Assembly: GCA_946403085.1 (NCBI GenBank)
Contig: CAMIYM010000019.1
Coordinates: forward strand, 1 to 46,561
DNA from: an uncultured Clostridia bacterium
GTDB taxonomy: Bacteria > Bacillota > Clostridia > Saccharofermentanales > Saccharofermentanaceae
Reading direction: 5' to 3'
DNA: 46,561 nt
Shown here: piece after piece, positions 26,575 to 35,231 of the stretch
Position numbering within the stretch: position 1 is the first letter of the stretch
Layout: each line of letters opens with the position of its first letter
Program-made: the position numbers and the translations under genes
The notes under the pieces: model-generated
Database searches by the model: none
The model's input: the letters and a program-made list of their open reading frames with translations, nothing else
Told to the model about the DNA's origin: nothing

Positions 26575-28479
26575 TCAGGCTGTTTTCCTGTCCTTTTCGA
26601 ATACGCCTTTTTTACTCTTCCTGCCCTGGCCTATTCCGGACGGGATAGGATTCTCGTGGAGCACGATATACTTGCCGTGATGCATTATGTCACTGAGTTC
26701 TTCAGACAGTTCAAAGTATTCGTCTATCTCGATCTCCTTAACGTCATCTTTGAACTTTCTTCTCTGCTTTCTTCCGAATCTCAGCTTGTTGTATTCCTTC
26801 CAGAGGATCAGGATAGCGATCTCCACCAGAGTTCCTAAGATTAGGATCCAGAAAAACTCTTCAGTCTGTCTTATCGTATCCTGGTTATAGATCCAGAACG
26901 AGTACACCGGAAGACCCATCTTGTCTCTTATTATTCCGACGATCATGAAAGCCCAGTAAACGATGATATAGACCCATGCCACGACTGTTAAGACAATACC
27001 TAAGATCTTTCTTATGGGCTTTTGTGTGACCTTGTCTTCGATATGCTCTTTTGAATTGCTGTTAACGATAGGATTCTCAACCGTTCCCTCGACCAGAGCA
27101 GAAGTGCCGTCCTCATTTGCAGGGTCGGCAGAGAATGCCTGCATAAGACGTGTCATCTTGATATCTTCATAAGTGACATTAGGTTTGTCACTAGAAGGTC
27201 TGTACATCTCGGGATCGATCTCCCCTTCAGGTTCAGCTGAAGCGGTAATGCCTCTGTCGGGTGACTTCCAGGTGGCAAGCTTCTTCTTCGGAAGGATCAT
27301 CTTAAGAAGGGCACCTAAAGTGATGAACACATTGACATACCAGTAGACCAGAGGATACCAGATGACTGACCATGCACTCTTAAGTATCTGCCTGTCATAA
27401 CGTGATTCGAGCGCTATGGCAATGATGAACTGGAACAGGCATACGAATGACAGGAACTGGCTCTTCCAGATATATTCGGTAAATACAGTCTTTCCCTGGA
27501 ACTCCATAATGAGAAGTATCAAAGTCAGGATAAGCCAGCATACAGACCAGAAGAAGGAACATACCTGCTCTAAGTAGATAGGAACCATTCTCCTTCTTCT
27601 CCAGCTCTTGAAGATATCGAAATGTCTGAAGATAACTTCAAGGCCGCCTTCAGCCCAGCGCTTTCTCTGGCGCCACAGGCCTTTGATCGTCTCAGGAACG
27701 AGCATCCAGCAAAGAGCCCTGGGTTCATAACGCACGTCCCAGAAATTCTTTTCGAGCTTCCAGGTAACAGCGATATCTTCCGTCATCATGTCACGGTCCC
27801 AGAATCCGCAGTCCAGAAGCGCCTTTTTCCTGTATGCGACACATACGCCGGATACTGTCATGACCTTTCCTAAGACGCGCTGTGTGCGCTTGATAAGAGA
27901 GATTATGCTCGCATATTCGCAGAGCTGGATCCTGCCTAAGAGAGTGCCTCTGTTACGGACTCTCGGGTTGCCTGTAACGGCACCGACCCTCTCGCCGTTC
28001 TGCTTGTTTATAAAGTGTGAGACAAGGTACCTTAAAGCGTTCTTATCAAGATACGAATCCGCATCAACGCCTACCAGGATCTCTCCCTTGGATGCTATCG
28101 CGCCAAGGTACAGCGCGTTTGCTTTTCCGCAGTTCTTCTTAAGATCTATTACCCTGACATTGTCGTACATCGCGACAATGTTCTTAAGCACTTCGCCCGT
28201 ATCGTCAGAGCTTCCGTCATTGATCATTATAAGTTCGTAATTAGGGTAGTTAAGCTGCGTCATCTCTTTGACGACGTTGTAGAGAATGTCGCCTTCATTA
28301 TGTGCAGGCATCAGGATGGAGACCATCGGCGTTTCCTTGAGCGGGAGTGCTTCGCGCTTCTCATTGTTGAAATAGAAGATCAAAGAACCCACGACCCACA
28401 TCATTGCCATGAGGGCCGGATACCAATAAACAAATTCCACGATCCCTTCGAAAAGGAACCCTCTCAGAAATTCGAGCAC
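26575..28479 (-). CDS. pgaC: Fused PgaC-PgaD: GT2 poly-N-acetylglucosamine-type synthase
   Basis: This 634-residue membrane protein has a family-2 glycosyltransferase core: SILMPAHNEGD (54-63), DAD (139-141), ED (234-235) and QRKRW (271-275), flanked by one N-terminal and several C-terminal helices, as in PgaC/IcaA. After a disordered stretch (~405-480) come two more helices (493-516, 542-560) ending in ILWKEYNKLRFGRKQRR and then a cytoplasmic part. That segment closely resembles E. coli PgaD as I recall it (VWALYNKLRF). PgaC and PgaD bind c-di-GMP together and make poly-beta-1,6-GlcNAc. The exact sugar is unproven. The start is a GTG with GGAGG 9 nt upstream. The regulatory region upstream is unusual. 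Confidence 0.85.
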   Translation of the reverse strand: MLEFLRGFLFEGIVEFVYWYPALMAMMWVVGSLIFYFNNEKREALPLKETPMVSILMPAHNEGDILYNVVKEMTQLNYPNYELIMINDGSSDDTGEVLKNIVAMYDNVRVIDLKKNCGKANALYLGAIASKGEILVGVDADSYLDKNALRYLVSHFINKQNGERVGAVTGNPRVRNRGTLLGRIQLCEYASIISLIKRTQRVLGKVMTVSGVCVAYRKKALLDCGFWDRDMMTEDIAVTWKLEKNFWDVRYEPRALCWMLVPETIKGLWRQRKRWAEGGLEVIFRHFDIFKSWRRRRMVPIYLEQVCSFFWSVCWLILTLILLIMEFQGKTVFTEYIWKSQFLSFVCLFQFIIAIALESRYDRQILKSAWSVIWYPLVYWYVNVFITLGALLKMILPKKKLATWKSPDRGITASAEPEGEIDPEMYRPSSDKPNVTYEDIKMTRLMQAFSADPANEDGTSALVEGTVENPIVNSNSKEHIEDKVTQKPIRKILGIVLTVVAWVYIIVYWAFMIVGIIRDKMGLPVYSFWIYNQDTIRQTEEFFWILILGTLVEIAILILWKEYNKLRFGRKQRRKFKDDVKEIEIDEYFELSEELSDIMHHGKYIVLHENPIPSGIGQGRKSKKGVFEKDRKTA

Positions 28480-28554
28480 GTTTTCTATCCTCCTGCAGTA
28501 TCAGCAGGTTCAAAAGCCATTTCTACACTTTCATTTTTGCCGAGAAATGTAACA

Positions 28555-28628
28555 GCCGTATTAACTCGCGAAAAAATAAGATAAAAGAAGGTATTACCTT
28601 ATCTTGAACTCGCGTATGTTAATACGGC
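28555..28628. promoter_or_regulatory. Long inverted repeat enclosing the leader terminator
   Basis: GCCGTATTAA (28555-28564) and TTAATACGGC (28619-28628) are perfect 10-bp arms 54 nt apart. Inside them are the terminator stem and two copies of CTCGCG next to AA (28565-28570 and 28609-28614). One arm covers the -10 region of the predicted promoter. This could be a pair of operator sites or a long alternative hairpin. Confidence 0.5.
28571..28605 (-). terminator. Leader terminator/attenuator upstream of the PgaC-PgaD gene
   Basis: On the minus strand AAGATAA pairs with TTATCTT (28578-28584 with 28599-28605) around a 14-nt loop and is followed by ATTTTTT (28571-28577). It lies about 90 nt before the GTG start and only a few bases after the predicted transcription start from the promoter at 28616-28644, so it would block that transcript unless overcome. 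Confidence 0.55.
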
Positions 28629-28644
28629 GAAAAAGCAGTGTCAA
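28616..28644 (-). promoter_or_regulatory. Predicted promoter of the PgaC-PgaD gene
   Basis: On the minus strand TTGACA (28639-28644), a 17-nt spacer and TAACAT (28616-28621). The -35 is perfect and the -10 matches four of six bases. Confidence 0.5.
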
Positions 28645-28747
28645 ACAACTGATTATGTTTTTCGGTATAAAAATATTATGATTTTTTCCTTAATTTAAAT
28701 AATAAGAAGATTATCAGACAAACAGTTGGAAATATTGTTCGTAAAAA

Positions 28748-29788
28748 TCAGTTCCTGCCGGGGAAATTTCCTATTGCCTGATTGAGTCTGGCAATGCACT
28801 TCCTGACATATTCTTTTTCTGCTGTGCTCTGAACTTTATCAAAATTTTCCAGAGCCTTTGATACATATTCACCTGCTTTATCCGCATTGCCGAAGCAGTA
28901 AAGCTCATAAAAGCCCTTAATGCAGGAAGCATATGAATCAGTATCTTTCGTGATCTCGTCTAATACTCTGTGATAATATTCCTTGGCTTTTGAAGGAACA
29001 ATATTATGGAAGGAATAGTAATAGACAAGCACCTCAAATACAGATTGGTCGATCTTGCTTCCGGCAGATTTACCGGGCAATAATGCACGCTCTACATCAG
29101 CCACAGCTTCAGGAAGCCTGTCAAACATCTCATTATAGTCGAGATACTCGAAGTACAGGATAAAATAGAGCCTTCTCTCTGATTCCCAGACTTTTTTGAA
29201 ACCCAACTCATTTACGGGCTTAAGATCCATCTTATCGAAAGTGACTCCATCCCTCAGAAGCGCGATTTGTGTCTGAGTATATCTGGCAAGGGTCTTTGCT
29301 CCTGTTCTGATGACGACCCTGATTACCATAATAGTTCTTATAATAGCTATCACAAAATAACATAATCCGAAGAGAAAACTCATAGAAGCAAGAGTGTAAA
29401 ATCTTGTGCTGAATGTTCCCCAAAGGCACAGGGCTAAGACTCCTGCTCCAATAAGAAGATTCAGGAAAGCGGTTGTCAGCATAAATGCACGTTCTCTTGA
29501 ATTTATCTTTTTATTTTCCACGCCTTCCAGTTTCTTCATATCCATGCCGAATTCAGCGGAAAACAAAATGCTCGGCTTATGGCCTACATATTTGAGTTCT
29601 CCATCTACAGTTTTTGAATATTTAAAACCGAAGTATGAGATCTCTCTTATCTCTCCGCCAAATGGTTTTAACAATGCGAGACGGATAAGTGTGAAAACAA
29701 TTGATATGACTACCAAAGCGAGGATAATCATCGCGATGATCAGAAACGGGTTAAAAGAAAGCTCACCCAGATAGTGTATATATTCCAT
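28748..29788 (-). CDS. Membrane protein with C-terminal helical repeat region, unrecognised
   Basis: This 346-residue protein starts at the ATG at 29788, with GGGGGC about 7 nt upstream; the frame runs 26 codons further but lacks a good site there. It has an N-terminal helix (FLIIAMIILALVVISIVFTLI), a cytoplasmic stretch, and two more helices (LTTAFLNLLIGAGVLALCLWG and LASMSFLFGLCYFVIAIIRTIMVI). The C-terminal ~140 residues are helical with alternating aromatic residues (VYYYSFHNIVPSKAKEYYHRVLDEI, GFYELYCFGNADKAGEYVSKALENF), resembling TPR-like repeats. I know no family. It is transcribed alone. Confidence 0.7.
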   Translation of the reverse strand: MEYIHYLGELSFNPFLIIAMIILALVVISIVFTLIRLALLKPFGGEIREISYFGFKYSKTVDGELKYVGHKPSILFSAEFGMDMKKLEGVENKKINSRERAFMLTTAFLNLLIGAGVLALCLWGTFSTRFYTLASMSFLFGLCYFVIAIIRTIMVIRVVIRTGAKTLARYTQTQIALLRDGVTFDKMDLKPVNELGFKKVWESERRLYFILYFEYLDYNEMFDRLPEAVADVERALLPGKSAGSKIDQSVFEVLVYYYSFHNIVPSKAKEYYHRVLDEITKDTDSYASCIKGFYELYCFGNADKAGEYVSKALENFDKVQSTAEKEYVRKCIARLNQAIGNFPGRN

Positions 29789-29915
29789 ATCTGCCCCCAG
29801 GATAATAGATTTCCGTAAATAATACGCTATTAATGTTAGCATTTTGGAACCCGTAAAGTAAATCATGGATATTCCATAGTATAATTACACGCGATAAATC
29901 AAAGGCAGGTCTCCC

Positions 29916-31112
29916 ATGTCAGACAAAAAGCAATTCTGGACATTAAGATACATCATTATCAACGCGACATACTTCGCTGTATACAGCGGCATCCACGCGT
30001 ATTCATCAGTTTTCCTGCTCGAAAAGGGTTTCTCCAACACCCTCATCGGAATCACGCTTGCCCTCGCCAACATCCTGTCAGTTATATTCCAGCCTCTTGT
30101 CGCCGGCCTAATTGATAAACAGGGCAAACTCACAAACCGCAATGTCTCCATGGCATCCACCGCTCTCCTCCTCATAGGTTCGATACTGCTCCTGATAATT
30201 AAGAACGGTATAGTCGCTATATTCATCATCTTCGCTTTGATATACATGGTACAGATGGTATACCAGCCGATCATTACAGCTATGTACTTCGAGTATGAAG
30301 CTGCCGGATGTCACATATATTATGGCCTTGCAAGAGGTCTGGGTTCTGCCGGATTTGCAGTAACATCCGTATTCACCGGAATGGCAATAGGAAAGTTCGG
30401 CGTCAGCATTCTCATGATCCTCGACATCATCTTCCTAACAATCGCTCTTATCGTTTTATTTTTCTTCAAAAAGCCGGCTGTCAAAGCTTCAGAGCCCGCT
30501 AAGGATGAGGTGGCTCACAATAACCTTTTCAGCTTCATAAAGACTTATCCGGGATTCATGCTTTTCGTGCTCGGCGCCGTATGTTTCTTCTTCGCTCATA
30601 ATGCGATCAACGATTACATGATCCAGATAATAACTCCTCTCGGAGGAACAGAGGCACAGATGGGTACAGCGGTATTCATCGCTGCGATCCTGGAGCTTCC
30701 CACCATGGCACTGATCGATAAGGTAATGAAGAAGATCTCCTGCAGGAACCTTCTCCTCATCGCAGGCGCCGCTTTCCTCATCAAGACACTTCTTATGCTG
30801 ATAGCGCCCAACATGGCCGTCGTCTATATAAGCCAGGCAATGCAGATGTTTGCTTATGCAGTCTTTATCCCCGTCTCTGCTTACTTCGTTAACCAGACGA
30901 TGAAAAGACTCGATCAGGTCAAGGGACAGGCATACGTCAATGTCTCCATCACGCTGGGAGGTGTCTTTTCGAGCCTCGTATGCGGAAGACTCCTTGATAT
31001 AAAGGGTCCTAACTTCATGCTGACCGTAAGCCTCGTGGTAACGACCATAGGCCTTGCCATCGCCTTCATAGCCCTCAAAGTTCTGGGCAAAAATGAGGAA
31101 AAGCGCTCCTAA
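29916..31112 (+). CDS. Major facilitator superfamily transporter (LacY/NHS-like)
   Basis: This 398-residue protein has twelve predicted helices and starts FWTLRYIIINATYFAVYSGIHAYSSVFLLEKGFSNTLIG, the pattern of the MFS_1_like / oligosaccharide:H+ symporter group. The inter-domain loop (KKPAVKASEPAKDEVAHNN) is about where expected at mid-length. The substrate cannot be read from the sequence; sugars or nucleosides are the likeliest. It is followed by a lipase-like gene after 78 nt. Confidence 0.85.
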   Translation: MSDKKQFWTLRYIIINATYFAVYSGIHAYSSVFLLEKGFSNTLIGITLALANILSVIFQPLVAGLIDKQGKLTNRNVSMASTALLLIGSILLLIIKNGIVAIFIIFALIYMVQMVYQPIITAMYFEYEAAGCHIYYGLARGLGSAGFAVTSVFTGMAIGKFGVSILMILDIIFLTIALIVLFFFKKPAVKASEPAKDEVAHNNLFSFIKTYPGFMLFVLGAVCFFFAHNAINDYMIQIITPLGGTEAQMGTAVFIAAILELPTMALIDKVMKKISCRNLLLIAGAAFLIKTLLMLIAPNMAVVYISQAMQMFAYAVFIPVSAYFVNQTMKRLDQVKGQAYVNVSITLGGVFSSLVCGRLLDIKGPNFMLTVSLVVTTIGLAIAFIALKVLGKNEEKRS

Positions 31113-31190
31113 TCAAAATTCAGTATTGAACATTGTATAATACCGCGATATACTCCCCTTATAGGTTGGAAACCTGGAGGGAAGATTAAT

Positions 31191-32015
31191 ATGGGTAATG
31201 ATTGTAATCTGAAATACCCCTTGCTTATGGTACACGGAATGGGCTTCCGCGACCGCAAACACCTGTGCTACTGGGGCAGAGTTCCCAAGGCTTTGGAATC
31301 TGAAGGCGCCAACGTCTTCTTTGGTCACCAAGACGCAGTAGGCTCTGTCGAAGGCAATGCTGAGATCATAGCCAGAAGCCTTGATGAGGTGCTCCGGATA
31401 ACAGGCGCAGAGAAGGTCAATATCCTCGCACACTCAAAGGGCGGTCTTGAATCAAGATATCTCGCAAACCACGGTTACAAAGACAAGATCGCATCGATCA
31501 CCACGATCGACACACCGCACCACGGTTCCAAGACGGTCGATTTCCTTATGAGAGCTCCGAAGTGGATGGTAAAGACAGCCGCCAAAGGAAACGATATTTG
31601 GATGAAGATCTTAGGTGACAAACATCCTGACAGTTACGGATGTTTTGACATACTCACCACCAGGACCGCAGAGCAGTTCAACATCGATAATCCCGCTCCG
31701 GAAGGCATCTACTGCCAGAGCTATGGCTTCAAGGTAAAGGGATCTTTCTCAGATTCCGTATTCTGCCTCACCCACCCCCTCGTCAAGCACTTTGACGGCG
31801 ACAACGACGGAATGGTCTCATGCGATTCGATGCACTGGGTCAACTTCAAAGGCATACGCACCTCTCCGTCCAGAAGAGGAATATCACATGCAGACGTTGT
31901 TGATATGAGAAGGATGAGATTCACTTCCAGAACCCCCAAGAGCACCGGAGAGGTAAGCGACATAGTCGTATTCTATCTTGGAGTCATCAGAGAATTAAAG
32001 CAGCTGGGATTCTGA
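31191..32015 (+). CDS. Lipase-like alpha/beta hydrolase
   Basis: This 274-residue hydrolase has the oxyanion motif YPLLMVHGMGFRD, the nucleophile elbow AHSKGG with Ser82, TIDTPHHGS, the acid region FDGDNDGMVS and a late HADVVD that supplies the catalytic His. This layout is that of family I lipases and triacylglycerol esterases (GHSxGG changed to AHSKGG). No signal peptide is visible, so it is probably cytoplasmic. GGAGG lies about 9 nt before the ATG. It is convergent with the DHHW gene; an 8-bp hairpin at 32012-32031 spans both stop codons. Confidence 0.85.
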   Translation: MGNDCNLKYPLLMVHGMGFRDRKHLCYWGRVPKALESEGANVFFGHQDAVGSVEGNAEIIARSLDEVLRITGAEKVNILAHSKGGLESRYLANHGYKDKIASITTIDTPHHGSKTVDFLMRAPKWMVKTAAKGNDIWMKILGDKHPDSYGCFDILTTRTAEQFNIDNPAPEGIYCQSYGFKVKGSFSDSVFCLTHPLVKHFDGDNDGMVSCDSMHWVNFKGIRTSPSRRGISHADVVDMRRMRFTSRTPKSTGEVSDIVVFYLGVIRELKQLGF

Positions 32016-32031
32016 TCTGAAAGCAGATCAG
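32012..32031. terminator. Small hairpin spanning two convergent stop codons
   Basis: CTGATCTG and CAGATCAG pair around AAAG; the lipase stop and the DHHW-gene stop both lie within the stem. There is no T-run. Confidence 0.35.
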
Positions 32032-33308
32032 TAAGAGAGTTTTCCTGTTATGGAAGTATCGTTCAGGAATGTATTGGCATTATAGAGCCAGAGTATATCC
32101 GTGACTTCCTCCTGATCGATCGTCGTCTGAAGATTGTCGTTGTAGTATCTCGGATCAACGATAATTATCTTCTTAAAGTGAGGTATAAGAAGCGGGATAA
32201 GGCTGTTCGCATAAGAATCCTTAACGATCACAAGCACCCTGTCACTTAACGGGTTTGCTTCAATATTGATCTGTGCGAAGTTGCCTCCGAAGAAGACCTC
32301 ATACTTGCTCTTCTCATCAAGCTTTGACTCATCGAAGACGGTATTGCATGTCTTGCCTTCGTTAACATAAGTTACCCTGTACATGATGTCAGGCTTATAA
32401 GCAGGTACAGATATGGTATCGCTTGCACTGAATATTCCTGATGAGGATGCGAGCGTTCCCTTGAAGCTGTTAGTTACCGGGATGTTCTCATATGTATAAC
32501 CGCTGGTATTAAGCTGCATACTTCCTGCGATAACAGGGAATGCGATATCGACTGCAGCAGCTGTCCAGTGGTGGTCAGTCTTGTAGTACAAAGTCTCAGG
32601 CTCTTCAGCTTCTTTCAAAGGACCGCAGAGATCGATACCAGTATAGCCTGTCAGGTTCGAATACACCTTTTTGATCTGTTCTGTCTGATCCTGTGTCGGA
32701 GCATTAAGAGGCATCAGCTTCTTCAGAACTTCACTGGAGTTCGGAGCAATGGCCACATAGCTTCTGACATTAGGATTATTAGCACTTATGGCATTCATGG
32801 TACCGATCGTCTTACTAACGCGCTTCTCATCGTATTCAGACGGCTTTTCGAAAAGGAAATGCTTCCTTCCGACATATACTCCGTTGATCTCCCTCTTGCC
32901 GAAAAAGACATCGATCCCGGTTCTCGTACTTACTAACTGATCCCTGAATACGAACTGGTCTGAAAGATATGTGTCTGTATCCTTCATGAACTTTCCGTCC
33001 TCGATCGAAGACAGGCTTAAGAGCGGCTTCTGGGCAAGATACCTGTTCTCATTCTCACTGTATTCCCTGTCCTTTGATGTAAAGGACAAAACAGCTAACG
33101 CGAAAAGCAATACGGTGGCAATGAGCGCCGACAGACATTCATAGATATTTACGCGGTTCTTCTTTTTTACAGGCTTATAAGGGAGCTCCGGTTCAGGCTT
33201 CCTGGCGCGGGGCTGCTCTGTAAACTGTACAGGCGCATTATTGCTGCCGGACATCGGGAAGTCCGGAGCTTTTCTGACGTTTCTTCTGTTTACCTGATTA
33301 GTTTTCAT
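32028..33308 (-). CDS. DHHW-family (AlgJ/AlgX-like SGNH) protein of an O-acetylation cassette
   Basis: This 426-residue protein has a basic, proline-rich cytoplasmic N-terminus (1-52), one transmembrane helix (ECLSALIATVLLFALAVLSF) and an extracytoplasmic domain with SENENRYLAQKP, FVFRDQLVS and YYKTDHHWT, the hallmark DHHW. Such proteins accept or transfer acetyl groups onto surface polysaccharides together with an MBOAT protein. The MBOAT stop lies 3 nt upstream and no ribosome binding site is visible, so translation is likely coupled. It is the last gene of the cassette. Confidence 0.9.
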   Translation of the reverse strand: MKTNQVNRRNVRKAPDFPMSGSNNAPVQFTEQPRARKPEPELPYKPVKKKNRVNIYECLSALIATVLLFALAVLSFTSKDREYSENENRYLAQKPLLSLSSIEDGKFMKDTDTYLSDQFVFRDQLVSTRTGIDVFFGKREINGVYVGRKHFLFEKPSEYDEKRVSKTIGTMNAISANNPNVRSYVAIAPNSSEVLKKLMPLNAPTQDQTEQIKKVYSNLTGYTGIDLCGPLKEAEEPETLYYKTDHHWTAAAVDIAFPVIAGSMQLNTSGYTYENIPVTNSFKGTLASSSGIFSASDTISVPAYKPDIMYRVTYVNEGKTCNTVFDESKLDEKSKYEVFFGGNFAQINIEANPLSDRVLVIVKDSYANSLIPLLIPHFKKIIIVDPRYYNDNLQTTIDQEEVTDILWLYNANTFLNDTSITGKLSY

Positions 33309-33311
33309 ATG

Positions 33312-34730
33312 TTAGAACCTGAAGTACAAGAAAGGATTATAAGTCTCGCTTACCATGAATATGATGCAGAGGATCAGGAGCACCGGTGTCGCAGCAAGGA
33401 TCACTTTGCTCAGGCGTTTCTCGTTAAAGATGCCGGACAGAAGCATATAGACAGGTGTCGAGCAGATGGCACCGATCACGATCAGTCCGAAGTTCGAGAA
33501 GAGAATGAACAGTCCGTTCGAATCAACGACCGATACTGCATATCCGAACATTGCACCGATATAGCTGAATGCCTCTCCAAGTGAAGGTGCGGAGAAGAAT
33601 ACCCATCCGACCATGACGACAACGATAGTAAGAAGCCATCTTACAATCTTGGGAAGTTTATCGAGAAGCGGCGATAAGAGATACTTCTCGAGAATGAGAA
33701 TCACGCCATAGTAGATGCCCCAGAATACGAAGTTCCATGCAGCGCCGTGCCAGAATCCTGTCAGGAGCCATACGACCATGAGGTTGAAGATAACTCTGGG
33801 AACCTTGCACCTGTTGCCTCCGAGAGGAATGTAAACATAATCCCTGAACCATGAGGACAAAGACATATGCCATCTTCTCCAGAAGTCAGTAACCGACAAT
33901 GCGATGTAAGGATAGTTGAAGTTCTCGCAGAATTCAAAGCCGAACATTCCGCCGAGACCTATAGCCATGTCTGAATAACCCGAGAAGTCGAAGTAGATCT
34001 GCATCGTATAGCAGATGATTCCGACCCAGGCTGTAAGCATGCTCATCTCAGCGGTACCGGCTGCCTGAACGGAAGCGTAGATGCTGCCAAGAGTATTTGC
34101 GAGCAGGAGCTTTTTTGAAAGACCTATGATGAATCTGTTGAAGCCCTTCGAATACATTACCCAGCTCTCTTTACGGAACATCAGCTGGTCGCAGATATCC
34201 TTATACTTAACGATAGGTCCTGCAATAAGCTGAGGGAAAAGCGATACATAGAGAGCAAATGCCGCAAGGCTTCTCTGCGCTTTGATCTTGTCATTATAAA
34301 GATCGATTATGTAGGACATGATCTGGAATGTGTAGAACGAGATTCCGACAGGAAGCGGAAGGTTCAGAGGTTTTATGGGAAGGCCTGTAAGAACTGCTAT
34401 GTTCGTTAAAAAGAAGTTGGCATACTTAAAGAATCCGAGCACACCGATATTGAAGATAACACTCGTGATGAAAAGCGCCTTCACCTTGCCGGGATTCCTG
34501 TAACGCCTTGCCTGTTCCATATCCCTGCCGATGAAGAAATTGAAGCAGATGCTAAGGAGCATCAGGATGATGTATACAGGTTCGCCCCACGCATAGAAAA
34601 CAAGGCTCGCGATAAGGAGGATGATATTCTTTACCGTAACACTTCTGGTTATGGTAACGCCGAGAAGATAATACAGGATCATCGTCACCGGCAGAAAAAC
34701 AATTATAAATGTTGCTGAACTGAATACCAT
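33312..34730 (-). CDS. MBOAT-family O-acyltransferase (AlgI/DltB-like)
   Basis: This 472-residue membrane protein moves acetyl groups across the membrane for polymer O-acetylation. It has PVGISFYTFQIMSYIIDLY, LFPQLIAGPIVKYKDI, DFSGYSDMAIGLGGMFGF, FWRRWHMSLSSWFRDYVYIPLGGNR and the catalytic His in LTGFWHGAAWNFVFWG, as in AlgI. Around eleven helices are predicted. Its acceptor partner is the DHHW gene downstream; the SGNH and DUF4358 genes lie upstream. Confidence 0.95.
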   Translation of the reverse strand: MVFSSATFIIVFLPVTMILYYLLGVTITRSVTVKNIILLIASLVFYAWGEPVYIILMLLSICFNFFIGRDMEQARRYRNPGKVKALFITSVIFNIGVLGFFKYANFFLTNIAVLTGLPIKPLNLPLPVGISFYTFQIMSYIIDLYNDKIKAQRSLAAFALYVSLFPQLIAGPIVKYKDICDQLMFRKESWVMYSKGFNRFIIGLSKKLLLANTLGSIYASVQAAGTAEMSMLTAWVGIICYTMQIYFDFSGYSDMAIGLGGMFGFEFCENFNYPYIALSVTDFWRRWHMSLSSWFRDYVYIPLGGNRCKVPRVIFNLMVVWLLTGFWHGAAWNFVFWGIYYGVILILEKYLLSPLLDKLPKIVRWLLTIVVVMVGWVFFSAPSLGEAFSYIGAMFGYAVSVVDSNGLFILFSNFGLIVIGAICSTPVYMLLSGIFNEKRLSKVILAATPVLLILCIIFMVSETYNPFLYFRF

Positions 34731-34751
34731 TTTCCGTTAACTGTTACTTTC

Positions 34752-35231
34752 TTATAGTGCTTTCTTATATGCTTCGTATAATTCGTTTGCATTCTTTGCC
34801 GTGCAGTAGAAGACCGTGTTGCCGCTGGTCTCTATTATCGCGTCCTGAAGCAGGGCATACTGGTCCGGAGCATAGTTCTTATAAAGATTCTGCTGGTCAG
34901 TTACCCTGTTCTCTATCGCAGTCTTTATCGCCTGCGCATCGTTCTCATCTCCAAGCTTTACGATGAGAAGTTCTGATACATCCATTACGCTGTCATTGGC
35001 ATAATAGACTGTACCTTCAGTCGTCGAAAAATCGATGCCGAACGCCTTGAAAGCATCCGCATTGCTCTGCTTGCTCATCTGCTCGGTTTCCATTGCCTGT
35101 ACCACGGGGCCTGAGACTTCCTCTATGCTCTTCTGCGTTCCGCCTGAACGGGTTATGCAGAGCCACACGATAAATCCGATAAGCGCGGCAACGCATAATA
35201 CTTCACCGATTATGTAAGGCTTCTGTCTCAT
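34752..35231 (-). CDS. DUF4358 membrane-anchored protein
   Basis: This 159-residue protein has one N-terminal helix (YIIGEVLCVAALIGFIVWLCI) and an outside domain with SNADAFKAFGIDFSTTEGTVYYANDSVMDVSELLIVKLGDENDAQAIKTAIENRV, the pattern of DUF4358. The family often sits beside MBOAT/DHHW genes in Clostridia but has no known activity. Its start overlaps the SGNH stop by 4 nt (ATGA) and GGAGG lies inside the upstream gene. Confidence 0.85.
   Translation of the reverse strand: MRQKPYIIGEVLCVAALIGFIVWLCITRSGGTQKSIEEVSGPVVQAMETEQMSKQSNADAFKAFGIDFSTTEGTVYYANDSVMDVSELLIVKLGDENDAQAIKTAIENRVTDQQNLYKNYAPDQYALLQDAIIETSGNTVFYCTAKNANELYEAYKKAL

Noticed and set aside
28480..28747. Possible c-di-GMP riboswitch ahead of the c-di-GMP-related glycosyltransferase gene.
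   Set aside because: The conserved GEMM-type motifs are not present; only the palindrome and terminator are visible.
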